A stretch of DNA of 64,000 bases from an uncultured Pseudokineococcus sp. (lineage in GTDB: Bacteria > Actinomycetota > Actinomycetes > Actinomycetales > Quadrisphaeraceae). The DNA lies in assembly GCF_947495735.1 (NCBI RefSeq), contig NZ_CANMAA010000011.1, forward strand, positions 1 to 64,000, read 5' to 3'. This document shows, piece by piece, positions 16,969 to 28,014 of the stretch. How positions within the stretch are numbered: the first letter of the stretch is position 1; each line of letters opens with the position of its first letter. Under the pieces are notes generated by a model. That model searched no databases. It was not told where the DNA came from and saw only the letters and a list, made by a program, of their open reading frames with translations. The translations under genes were made by a program, and so were the position numbers.

Positions 16969-18207
16969 TCACGCCTCCACGGACAGGTTGCCGAGCGGCT
17001 TCGAGGAGCACAGGAGCACCTTGCCCATCTTGATCTCCCGGGGACGGATGCCGCCGTTGTGCTGCATGTCCACCTCGCCCTCCAGGAGCGTCGCCTTGCA
17101 CGTGCCGCACACGCCCTCGCTGCACGAGGAGGGCGGCGTCAGCCCGGCGCGGAAGGCCGCCTGGAGGACGGTCTCGTCCGGGCCGCACTCGATGCTGCGC
17201 CCGCTGCGCGTGAACTGGACGACGTAGGACCCGGGGATCTCCGCGTCGACGTCCCCCGCGGCCTCGGCGCCCTGCTCCTCCACGACGGCCGCACCGCCGT
17301 CGGCCGCCACCTCCTCGGGGACGTTCCCGTAGGCGTCCGTCGGCTGGTACGGGACCACGGGGTCCACCAGCCCGTCGCCGAAGTCGGCGCGCGGGATGTC
17401 CTCGAAGGTGAAGGTCTCCTCGTGGTAGCGGGCGGGGTCGTGCCCCGCCGCCCGCAGGGCGCCCTTGACCATGTCCATGTACGGGGCCGGGCCGCAGACG
17501 AAGACCTCGCGCTCGCACAGGTCCGGCACCAGGCGCACGAGTCGCTCGGGGTCCAGGCGACCGCGCTCCCCCGCCCACTCCTCGCCCTCGGCGACGGTGC
17601 TGCACAGGGTCTCGACGCGCAGGTGCGAGCCGATCGCGTCCAGGGCCCGCAGCTCGTCGCCGAAGATGACGTCCGCCGGGGTCCGGACGCTGTTGACGAG
17701 GACGACGTCCGCCGGGGACCCCAGGTCGATGAGGTTCCGGCACATCGACATCATCGGCGTCAGCCCCGAGCCGGCGGCCAGGAACAGGTACTTGTCGGCG
17801 GGGTGCCGGACGGTGGAGAAGCTGCCCAGGGGCGCGTGCACGACCAGCTCCGTCCCGGGGCGGACGTTGTCGTGCAGCCACTCCGACACGACGCCGCCCG
17901 GCTGGCGCTTGACCGTGATGGTCAGCAGGTACGGCCGGGTGGGCGGCGAGGACACCGTGTAGGAGCGCATCACCTCGACCCCGTCCACCGGGAGCCGCAG
18001 GGTGACGAACTGCCCCGGCTCGAAGTGGAAGAGGTGCCTGCCGCTCTTCGTGGCGAAGGTGAGGCTCTTGACGTCGTGGCTGAGGTCGCGCACGTGCCAG
18101 CACACCAGGACCGACTCGTCCTCCGCGTCCCCCCAGCAGGAGAGCGTGGAGGGGTGCGAGACGTGGTGGACGACCGGCGTCGGCGCGGAGGTCGTGTCGG
18201 AGGTCAC
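16969..18207 (-). CDS. gbcB: Glycine betaine monooxygenase reductase subunit
   Basis: A 412-residue electron-transfer subunit. After a short N-terminal extension, an FAD-binding ferredoxin-reductase barrel has RSYTVSSPP. The NAD domain has AAGSGLTPMMSM and FVCGPAPYMDMVK. The C-terminal plant-type 2Fe-2S ferredoxin has cysteines in SSCSEGVCGTC (about 361-369) and in LLCSSKP near 398. It passes electrons from NADH to the Rieske oxygenase encoded just upstream. The GTG at 18207 is chosen because GAGAGA lies six bases before it. The ferredoxin-at-C-terminus layout matches GbcB of betaine demethylases. Confidence 0.92.
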   Translation of the reverse strand: MTSDTTSAPTPVVHHVSHPSTLSCWGDAEDESVLVCWHVRDLSHDVKSLTFATKSGRHLFHFEPGQFVTLRLPVDGVEVMRSYTVSSPPTRPYLLTITVKRQPGGVVSEWLHDNVRPGTELVVHAPLGSFSTVRHPADKYLFLAAGSGLTPMMSMCRNLIDLGSPADVVLVNSVRTPADVIFGDELRALDAIGSHLRVETLCSTVAEGEEWAGERGRLDPERLVRLVPDLCEREVFVCGPAPYMDMVKGALRAAGHDPARYHEETFTFEDIPRADFGDGLVDPVVPYQPTDAYGNVPEEVAADGGAAVVEEQGAEAAGDVDAEIPGSYVVQFTRSGRSIECGPDETVLQAAFRAGLTPPSSCSEGVCGTCKATLLEGEVDMQHNGGIRPREIKMGKVLLCSSKPLGNLSVEA

Positions 18208-18229
18208 GGCGGTCTCTCGCACGGCGGGC

Positions 18230-19546
18230 TCAGCCGGCGGCGCGCGGGTCGGGGAGGGCGTCCGGGAGGGCGCCGGGCCCCGCGTGCTCGCGCAGCCGGG
18301 CGACGTACCAGCTGACGAACGCCTCGACGTCGTCCTCGACCATCGAGTACGGGCCGGGCTCGTAGCTCGGGTCGGCCACACCCCTCTGCGTGGCGGCCAC
18401 CAGCGCGCGGTCCTGGTCGTTGGTGGCGTTCCACACCGCGCAGAGCGTCTGGAGGTCGTAGTCGACGCCCTCCTCGGCGTCGGGGTGCACCAGCCACGTC
18501 GTGCGCAGCACGCTCGTCGTCGTCGAGGTCGGCATGACGGAGAAGACGACGGCGTGGTCGCCGAGCAGGTGGAACCACGAGTTCGGCTGCAGGTGCAGGG
18601 ACAGGTCGCCGAACGCCGGGTCCTGCACGTCGCCCATGAGCTTCGCGCTCACCGCCGCGCCGTGGGCGCCGAAGGACTTCCCCTCGCCGTCCAGCGGCAT
18701 GTGCGTGAGCTGGAAGCCGACCACGCGGTCGTCCAGGTGGCGGTGGTCGACCATCGGCACCCCGTGGGCCCGGCGCACCCCCTCCAGGGCGGCCGCCGCG
18801 CGCTGGTAGCGCTCGAAGAGGGGCCTCAGCCGGGGGCTGATGTCCTCCTCGTCGTAGGCGAAGAGCGGGAAGTACGCCGTGGTCAGCTCGGGGTGCCCGT
18901 CGCAGTGGTAGCACTCCCGGTTGTTCTCCATGACGAGCTTCCAGTTGCCCGCCTCGACGAGGTCGGTCTGCGCCGCGACCTTCGCCTGGTCGAGCCGGTA
19001 GGGCCGCAGGTGCGGCTCCACGAGCTCCGCGACGGCGTCGAAGTCCTCCGGCGCCTCGTCCGCGAGGCAGATGAAGACCAGGCCCGCGAGGTCGCGCACG
19101 TGCACGGGGCGCAGCGAGAAGCACGTCTTGTCGAAGCTCGGGGGCTGGGCCTCCGCGTGCAGCAGGGAGCCCTCGAGGTCGTACGTCCACCGGTGGTAGG
19201 GGCAGACGATGTTGCCGACGAACCCGCGGTCCTCCAGCAGCCGCGAGCCGCGGTGGCGGCAGACGTTGTGGAAGGCCCGCACCTGCTCCTCGTCGTCGCG
19301 CACGACGACGACCGAGGAGGCCCCGACCTCGACGGTGAGGTAGTCGCCCGCCTCGGGGATCTCGGCCGCGGCGGCCACGAAGATCCACTGGCGCGAGAAC
19401 ACGACGTCGAGGTCGAGGGCGTGCACCTCGTCGTCGGTGTAGAAGGCGCTCTCGAGGCTGGTGCCCGGGCGCCGGCGCCGCAGGAGCTCTGCGACCGGCA
19501 CCGGCTCGGGCGGCGTCGTGCGCAGGTCGTGGAGCTGGGCGGTCAT
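18230..19546 (-). CDS. gbcA: Glycine betaine monooxygenase, Rieske oxygenase subunit
   Basis: A 438-residue Rieske non-heme iron oxygenase that demethylates glycine betaine to dimethylglycine and formaldehyde. The Rieske cluster ligands are C96-x-H98 (CRHRGS) and C115-x2-H118 (CPYHRW). The mononuclear iron site includes the family motif NNRECYHC-DGHP with His near 214 and 218. The start is ATG behind a GGAGGTGG ribosome-binding site. gbcB follows 22 bases later. The promoter upstream has a consensus -35 box and two operator-like repeats, opposite the divergent iclR gene. Confidence 0.93.
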   Translation of the reverse strand: MTAQLHDLRTTPPEPVPVAELLRRRRPGTSLESAFYTDDEVHALDLDVVFSRQWIFVAAAAEIPEAGDYLTVEVGASSVVVVRDDEEQVRAFHNVCRHRGSRLLEDRGFVGNIVCPYHRWTYDLEGSLLHAEAQPPSFDKTCFSLRPVHVRDLAGLVFICLADEAPEDFDAVAELVEPHLRPYRLDQAKVAAQTDLVEAGNWKLVMENNRECYHCDGHPELTTAYFPLFAYDEEDISPRLRPLFERYQRAAAALEGVRRAHGVPMVDHRHLDDRVVGFQLTHMPLDGEGKSFGAHGAAVSAKLMGDVQDPAFGDLSLHLQPNSWFHLLGDHAVVFSVMPTSTTTSVLRTTWLVHPDAEEGVDYDLQTLCAVWNATNDQDRALVAATQRGVADPSYEPGPYSMVEDDVEAFVSWYVARLREHAGPGALPDALPDPRAAG

Positions 19547-19606
19547 GGGACCACCTCCATGTCGACGTGCCCGTACCCGGGCGCTGGTCTCGGCCCTGCC
19601 GAGGGC

Positions 19607-19675
19607 TGTCTCGCACAGCGATACTGTCTCCCTCAGCGATACGACGAGGATGGGAGGAGGTCACGAACGTGTCAA
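19607..19675 (-). promoter_or_regulatory. gbcA promoter with paired IclR-type operators
   Basis: On the minus strand a perfect TTGACA -35 box (19670-19675) lies 17 bp from a weak CATCCT -10 box (19647-19652). Immediately downstream are two 18-bp direct copies (19607-19624 and 19625-19642), 16 of 18 bases identical. Each is an imperfect TATCGC-N3-GCGAGA-like palindrome. The position just past the -10 box suggests repression by the divergently encoded IclR protein. Confidence 0.65.
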
Positions 19676-19770
19676 GGGGGAGCGCCGACATCAGCCCGCG
19701 GCGACCTCGCCGGCGCAGGGGGCCGGGGAGGGCGGACCTGCGGGCGCGGGCGCCCCGATAGCGTCGAGCC

Positions 19771-20556
19771 ATGAGCGAGCGCGGGGAGGCGACCAGGGAG
19801 CAGACCGTCCAGTCCGTCGACAGGGCGGTCTCCATCCTCCAGTCGCTGGCTCGCCTGGGGCCCTCCGGCGTGACCGACATCGCCGCCGAGGTGGGCCTGC
19901 ACAAGGCGACGGCGCACCGCCTCCTCGCGACGCTCGAGGTCCGCGGGCTGGTGAGCCAGGACGTCGACCGGGGCTCCTACCGGCTCGGCCGCACCGTCGT
20001 GCAGCTCGCCGCGGCCGCCACGAGGCCGGACGACGTCGTCAGCGCCTGCCGACCCCTGTGCGACCAGCTGGCGGCGGAGGTCGGCGACACCGTCAACCTC
20101 GTCGTCAGCGACGGCAGCCAGATCATCACCGTCTACCAGGCGGTCGGCGAGGCCATCGTGGTCAGCCGCGACTTCGTCGGCAAGCACGACCCCCTGCACG
20201 CCACCGCCGCGGGCAAGGTCTTCCTCGCCCACCAGCCGACCGCTCGGGTGGACGAGCTCGCGGGCGCCGGCCTCGAGCGCTTCACGCCCTCGACGATCGT
20301 GGACCCGCGCGAGCTGCGCGCCGAGCTCGAGCGGGTGCGCGAGCGCGGCTGGGCCATCACCACCGAGGAGCACGAGGTGGGTCTGGTCGTGATCGCCGCG
20401 CCGGTGCGCTCCGCCGACGGCTCCCTCGCCGCGGCCATGACGGTGAGCGGACCCACCTACCGCGTCACCGAGGCCACGCTGCCCGGCCTGGTGGAGCGGC
20501 TGCTCGACTCCGCGCAGCGCGCGGGCTGGCGCCTCGGCGCCCTGCGCCGCGGCTGA
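19771..20556 (+). CDS. IclR-family transcriptional regulator of betaine catabolism
   Basis: A 261-residue regulator. The N-terminal winged helix (about 15-75) has SVDRAVSILQSLARLG and LHKATAHRLLATLEVRGLV. The C-terminal ligand-binding GAF-like domain shows the IclR signature HATAAGKVFLA. It is divergent from gbcAB across 224 bp that carry a readable gbcA promoter and a double operator. A pathway intermediate is the likely effector; which one is unknown. Confidence 0.9.
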   Translation: MSERGEATREQTVQSVDRAVSILQSLARLGPSGVTDIAAEVGLHKATAHRLLATLEVRGLVSQDVDRGSYRLGRTVVQLAAAATRPDDVVSACRPLCDQLAAEVGDTVNLVVSDGSQIITVYQAVGEAIVVSRDFVGKHDPLHATAAGKVFLAHQPTARVDELAGAGLERFTPSTIVDPRELRAELERVRERGWAITTEEHEVGLVVIAAPVRSADGSLAAAMTVSGPTYRVTEATLPGLVERLLDSAQRAGWRLGALRRG

Positions 20557-20569
20557 CCGCCCGGGCGCC

Positions 20570-20608
20570 GGAGCGGGCGGGGGCGCGCACCGCGCCCCCG
20601 CCCGCTCC
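20570..20608. terminator. Bidirectional terminator hairpin
   Basis: Perfect 18-bp inverted repeat (20570-20587 with 20591-20608) with a 3-nt loop, between the convergent iclR and BCCT transporter genes. It should stop both transcripts. Confidence 0.85.
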
Positions 20609-20614
20609 GCGCGC

Positions 20615-22417
20615 CTACGGGCCGGAGGGCGCCCCGAGCCGTTCGACGGGGGACGGCTCAGGGGTGTCCGCGGCTCCCGCGGTCGCGGGCTGCTCGGCGC
20701 GCGGCAGCGGGTCGGCCAGGACCGGCCCGGGGTCGCGGGGACCGACGGCGCCGACGACGCCCGCGGCGACCGCGGGGGCCGCCCCGGAGGGCCCCGCCGG
20801 GTCCGGCAGGTGCGGCAGCGGACCGGTGGTGGGGATCGTCGCCCGCTCGGCGAGCAGGTCGCGCAGGAGCGCCGCGCACAGCGCGACCATCACGAGGAGG
20901 AAGGGCGCGGCCGCGATGATCGTCAGGTTCTGGAGGGCGCCGAGCCCGCCGGCGTACAGGAGCACGATCGCCACCAGCCCGGTCATGGCGCCCCAGGAGG
21001 CCGTGAGCCAGCGCTGCGGGTGGTCCGCGCCGTAGCTCGACAGCGAGCCCAGCACGATGCTCGCGGCGTCGGCCCCGGAGACGAAGAAGATCGCCACGAG
21101 CGCCACGACCAGCACGGACGTCGCGCCCGCCCACGGGAACTGCGCCAGCAGGGCGAACATCTGCTCCTCGGGGCTGCCGATCGCCAGGAGGTCCACCGTG
21201 CCCGCGAGCTGCTCGTGGATGGCGGTGCCGCCGAAGACCGAGAACCACACGACGCTCACCATCGTCGGCACCAGCATCACTCCGACCACGAACTCGCGGA
21301 TCGTGCGGCCGCGCGAGATCTTGGCGAGGAAGGCCCCGACGAAGGGCGTCCACGAGACCCACCAGGCCCAGTAGAAGATCGTCCAGCCGGAGAGCCACTC
21401 GGTGCCGCCGAAGACGCCGGTGCGCACCGACATGGCGGGCAGCGTGTTGAGGTACCCGCCGAAGGCGTTCGGGCCCAGGTTGAGGATGAACACGGTGGGT
21501 CCGACGACGAACAGGAAGAGCAGCAGCAGGCCGGCGAGCACCATGTTGGTGTTGGACAGGTACTTGATGCCCCGGTCGATGCCGCTGACGGCGCTGAGGA
21601 CGAAGCAGATCGTCAGGACGACGATGATGCCGACCTGCCACCCCGTCCCGCTGCCCGCGCCGAAGACGGTGGTGAGGCCGCCGTTGATCTGGGCCGCGCC
21701 GAGACCGAGGCTGACGGCGGAGCCGAAGATCGTCGCGAAGATGGCGAGCACGTCGATGACCCGGGCGGTGCCGCGCGCCCTCGGCCCGCGCAGCAGGGGG
21801 GCGAAGGCCGCGGAGAAGCCGCCGGAGCGGCCCTTGCGGTAGCTGGAGTAGGCCAGCGCCAGGCCGACGACCGCGTAGATGGCCCAGGGGTGCAGGCCCC
21901 AGTGGAAGAGCGTGTAGCTCATGGCCTCGCTGGCGGCCTGCTCCGAGCCCGGGGGCACGTCCGCCTCGGGCGGGGTCATCAGGTGCGTGACCGGCTCGGT
22001 GACGCCGTAGAACATCAGGCCGATGCCCATCCCGGCCGAGAACATCATCGCGATCCAGGAGATGCGGCTGTGCTGGGGCCGCTCGTCGTCGCGGCCCAGG
22101 CGGATGCGGCCGAGACGGCTGAAGGCGATGCTCAGGGCGATCACGACGAAGCCGGTCGCGCTGATGACGAAGGCCCAGCCGAGGTTCGTGGTGATCCAGG
22201 CCAGCACCTGGCCGGACCGGAGGGTGAGGGCCTCGGGGGCGAGGACGCCCGCGAGGCAGAGGCCGACGACGACCGCCGCCGACACGGCGAGCACGGGGAC
22301 GTCGATCGGGGCGCGGCCGCCGCCGGTGCGGTCCCGGGGCGGGCCCCCGGACCGGTCTGCGGGGGTGTGGCCGGAGGTGGTGCCGGAGCTTCCTTCGATC
22401 CCTGGTCGCGATGACAT
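20615..22417 (-). CDS. BCCT-family betaine/choline transporter
   Basis: A 600-residue secondary transporter with about 12 TM helices. The sodium/substrate region has the glycine-rich GMGIGLMFYGVTEP. The Trp-rich substrate box is WTIFYWAWWVSWTPFVGAF. About 40 hydrophilic residues precede TM1. About 80 Pro/Ala-rich residues follow the last helix, longer than in many BCCT proteins and possibly regulatory. The ATG at 22417 is preferred over one 11 codons upstream because GAGAGG precedes it. It lies beside gbcAB and the sarcosine operon, so its likely substrate is glycine betaine for catabolism rather than osmoprotection only. Confidence 0.93.
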   Translation of the reverse strand: MSSRPGIEGSSGTTSGHTPADRSGGPPRDRTGGGRAPIDVPVLAVSAAVVVGLCLAGVLAPEALTLRSGQVLAWITTNLGWAFVISATGFVVIALSIAFSRLGRIRLGRDDERPQHSRISWIAMMFSAGMGIGLMFYGVTEPVTHLMTPPEADVPPGSEQAASEAMSYTLFHWGLHPWAIYAVVGLALAYSSYRKGRSGGFSAAFAPLLRGPRARGTARVIDVLAIFATIFGSAVSLGLGAAQINGGLTTVFGAGSGTGWQVGIIVVLTICFVLSAVSGIDRGIKYLSNTNMVLAGLLLLFLFVVGPTVFILNLGPNAFGGYLNTLPAMSVRTGVFGGTEWLSGWTIFYWAWWVSWTPFVGAFLAKISRGRTIREFVVGVMLVPTMVSVVWFSVFGGTAIHEQLAGTVDLLAIGSPEEQMFALLAQFPWAGATSVLVVALVAIFFVSGADAASIVLGSLSSYGADHPQRWLTASWGAMTGLVAIVLLYAGGLGALQNLTIIAAAPFLLVMVALCAALLRDLLAERATIPTTGPLPHLPDPAGPSGAAPAVAAGVVGAVGPRDPGPVLADPLPRAEQPATAGAADTPEPSPVERLGAPSGP

Positions 22418-22600
22418 GCAGGGGTCCTCTCGGGAGGGGTGCTGGCGCACCCAGGAGGAGGAGCTGTGGGGTGGGTGGACGGTAGTGCTGCCGCGGCGGG
22501 CGCGGAAGGATTCTCGCCGAGGTCGTGCGCGCGCGGCGGGCCGGACCCGGACGCATGGGGACGGGCCGGACCGAGATCGGCCGGACCGGGACGGGCGCCG

Positions 22601-23452
22601 TCAGCGGAAGACGACGGTGCTGTGCCCGTTGAGCAGGACGCGCCGCTGGCAGTGCCAGGTGACGGCGCGGGAGAGGGCGAGCGCCTCGGCGTCGCGGCCC
22701 ACGGTGGCCAGGGCCCCGGGGTCGTGGGTGTGGTCGATGCGGATGACCTCCTGCTCGATGATCGGGCCCTCGTCGAGGTCGGGGGTCACGTAGTGGGCCG
22801 TCGCGCCCACGAGCTTCACGCCGCGGTCGAACGCCTGGTGGTAGGGCTTGGCGCCCTTGAAGCCCGGCAGGAACGAGTGGTGGATGTTGATGGCCCGCGC
22901 GCGCAGCGCGCGGCACGTCTCGTCGGAGAGCACCTGCATGTAGCGGGCCAGGACGACGAGGTCCGCCTCGTGCTCCTCGACCAGGCGCAGCAGCTCCGCC
23001 TCCGCCTCGGGCTTCGTCGCCGGCGTCACCGGGACGTGGTGGAAGGGCAGGCCCGCCGCCTCGGCCATGGGGCGCAGGTCCTCGTGGTTGGACACGACGG
23101 CCACCAGCTCCCCGCCGAGGCTGCCGGAGCGCCACCGGAAGACGAGGTCGTTGAGGCAGTGGCCCATCCTCGAGACCATCACGAGCACGCGCGGGGCCCG
23201 CGGGCTCGCGATCTCGTAGTCCATCGAGAAGCCCGCGGCGCGCTCGGCGAAGGCGGCCGACAGCGCCTCGACGTCGACGTCGGCGTCCGGGCCGACGAAG
23301 GCGGTCCGGGAGAAGAAGCGGCCGCTCGTGGCGTCGTCGAACTGCTGGTGCTGGACGATGTCGTGGCCGTGGTCGAACAGGAACGAGGCGACCGCGTTGA
23401 CGATGCCCGGGCACTGCGGGCAGCTCAGGGTCAGGACGGCGGGACTGGGCAC
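22601..23452 (-). CDS. purU: Formyltetrahydrofolate deformylase
   Basis: A 283-residue hydrolase releasing formate and tetrahydrofolate from 10-formyl-THF. The N-terminal ACT domain (about 1-85) starts LTLSCPQCPGIV. The formyltransferase-type domain has the active-site Asn-His motif NIHHSFLPGFKGAKPYHQA and the Asp in TPDLDEGPII. GTG start; its GAGGAG ribosome-binding site overlaps the sdaA stop. As the last gene of the glyA-sox-dmg operon it regenerates free THF, relieving the C1 load made by demethylation. A folD gene, needed to convert methylene-THF to formyl-THF, is not in this window. Confidence 0.94.
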   Translation of the reverse strand: MPSPAVLTLSCPQCPGIVNAVASFLFDHGHDIVQHQQFDDATSGRFFSRTAFVGPDADVDVEALSAAFAERAAGFSMDYEIASPRAPRVLVMVSRMGHCLNDLVFRWRSGSLGGELVAVVSNHEDLRPMAEAAGLPFHHVPVTPATKPEAEAELLRLVEEHEADLVVLARYMQVLSDETCRALRARAINIHHSFLPGFKGAKPYHQAFDRGVKLVGATAHYVTPDLDEGPIIEQEVIRIDHTHDPGALATVGRDAEALALSRAVTWHCQRRVLLNGHSTVVFR

Positions 23453-23463
23453 GGGAGGGCTCC

Positions 23464-24834
23464 TCAGCACTCGACGATGTTCAGGGCGAGGCCGCCGCGG
23501 GCGGTCTCCTTGTACTTGTCCTTCATGTCCGCGCCCGTCTCGCGCATGGTCCGGATGGCCTTGTCGAGGGTCACGTGGTGGGCGCCGTCCCCCCGCACCG
23601 CCATCCGCGCGGCGGTGATGGCCTTCACGGCGCCGACGGCGTTGCGCTCGATGCAGGGGATCTGGACGAGGCCGCCGATCGGGTCGCAGGTCAGCCCGAG
23701 GTTGTGCTCGATGCCGATCTCGGCGGCGTTCTCCACCTGGTCGGGGGTGCCGCCGAGGACCTCGGCCAGGCCGGCCGCCGCCATCGAGCAGGCCGAGCCG
23801 ACCTCCCCCTGGCAGCCGACCTCGGCGCCCGAGATGGACGCGTTGGTCTTGAACAGCATCCCGACGGCGCCGGCGGTGAGCAGGAAGCGCACCACGTCGT
23901 CGTCGTCGGCGCCCGGGACGAAGCGCTGCTGGTAGAGCAGGACGGCCGGGATGATCCCCGCCGCCCCGTTCGTGGGCGCCGTCACGACGCGCCCGCCGGC
24001 GGCGTTCTCCTCGTTGACGGCGAGGGCGAACAGCGTCACCCACTCCATCGCGCGCAGCGGGTCCCGCTCGTCCTGCTCGGCGAGGAGCCGCTCGTGGAGC
24101 GCCTGCGCGCGGCGCCGCACGCGCAGCCCCCCGGGCAGGACGCCGGGCGTCCCCAGGCCGTGCGCGACGCACTCCTGCATGACGCCCCAGATCTCCAGGA
24201 GCCCGCGCCGGACCTCCTCCTCGGTGCGCCACGAGAGCTCGTTGGCGAGCATGACGTCGCTGATGCGCAGCCCCGTGCGGCGGGTGAGCGCGAGCAGCTC
24301 GCCCCCCGTGGAGAACGGGTGGGCGACGGGCGTCGGGTCGACCACGAGCACCGGCGCGCCGGTCTCGTCCTCGTCGAGCACGAAGCCGCCGCCGACGGAG
24401 TAGTACTCGCGGCGCGCGAGCACCTCGCCGGCCCCGTCCACCGCCGTGAACACCATGCCGTTGGTGTGGAAGGGCAGGCGCTTGCGGCGGTGGAGCACCA
24501 CGTCGTCGGGGCTGAAGGCGATCTCGTGCTCCCCCGCCAGGCGCAGCCGCCCCTCCTCGCGCACGCGCTCGACGAGGGGGGCCGCCGCCACCGGGTCCAC
24601 CAGGTGGGGCTGCTCGCCCGCCAGCCCCAGGACGACGGCCCCGACGCTGCCGTGGCCGTGACCGGTGGCGCCCAGGGAGCCGAAGAGCTCGCACCGGACG
24701 CCCGCGACCGCGTCGAGGCGGCCCGCCGCCGCCAGCCGGTCGACGAAGGACCACGCCGCCCGCATGGGGCCGACGGTGTGCGAGCTGGAGGGCCCGACGC
24801 CGACCTTGAAGAGGTCGAAGACGCTGAGGCTCAC
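23464..24834 (-). CDS. sdaA: L-serine ammonia-lyase, iron-sulfur dependent
   Basis: A 456-residue single-chain L-serine dehydratase converting serine to pyruvate and ammonia. The beta domain begins [21 protein letters not shown], the family hallmark. The alpha domain has the 4Fe-4S cysteines in [15 protein letters not shown] and QIPCIERN. Length fits the one-gene type found in bacteria. GTG start, seven bases after the preceding stop. In this operon it completes the route from betaine-derived glycine and methylene-THF via serine to pyruvate. Confidence 0.95.
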   Translation of the reverse strand: MSLSVFDLFKVGVGPSSSHTVGPMRAAWSFVDRLAAAGRLDAVAGVRCELFGSLGATGHGHGSVGAVVLGLAGEQPHLVDPVAAAPLVERVREEGRLRLAGEHEIAFSPDDVVLHRRKRLPFHTNGMVFTAVDGAGEVLARREYYSVGGGFVLDEDETGAPVLVVDPTPVAHPFSTGGELLALTRRTGLRISDVMLANELSWRTEEEVRRGLLEIWGVMQECVAHGLGTPGVLPGGLRVRRRAQALHERLLAEQDERDPLRAMEWVTLFALAVNEENAAGGRVVTAPTNGAAGIIPAVLLYQQRFVPGADDDDVVRFLLTAGAVGMLFKTNASISGAEVGCQGEVGSACSMAAAGLAEVLGGTPDQVENAAEIGIEHNLGLTCDPIGGLVQIPCIERNAVGAVKAITAARMAVRGDGAHHVTLDKAIRTMRETGADMKDKYKETARGGLALNIVEC

Positions 24835-24841
24835 GGCCGGC

Positions 24842-28006
<3,165 letters not shown>

Positions 28007-28014
<8 letters not shown>

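Noticed and set aside
22500-22600. Repeated GGTCCGGCC-like segments after purU
   Set aside because: Irregular spacing and short identity; not clearly more than compositional bias.
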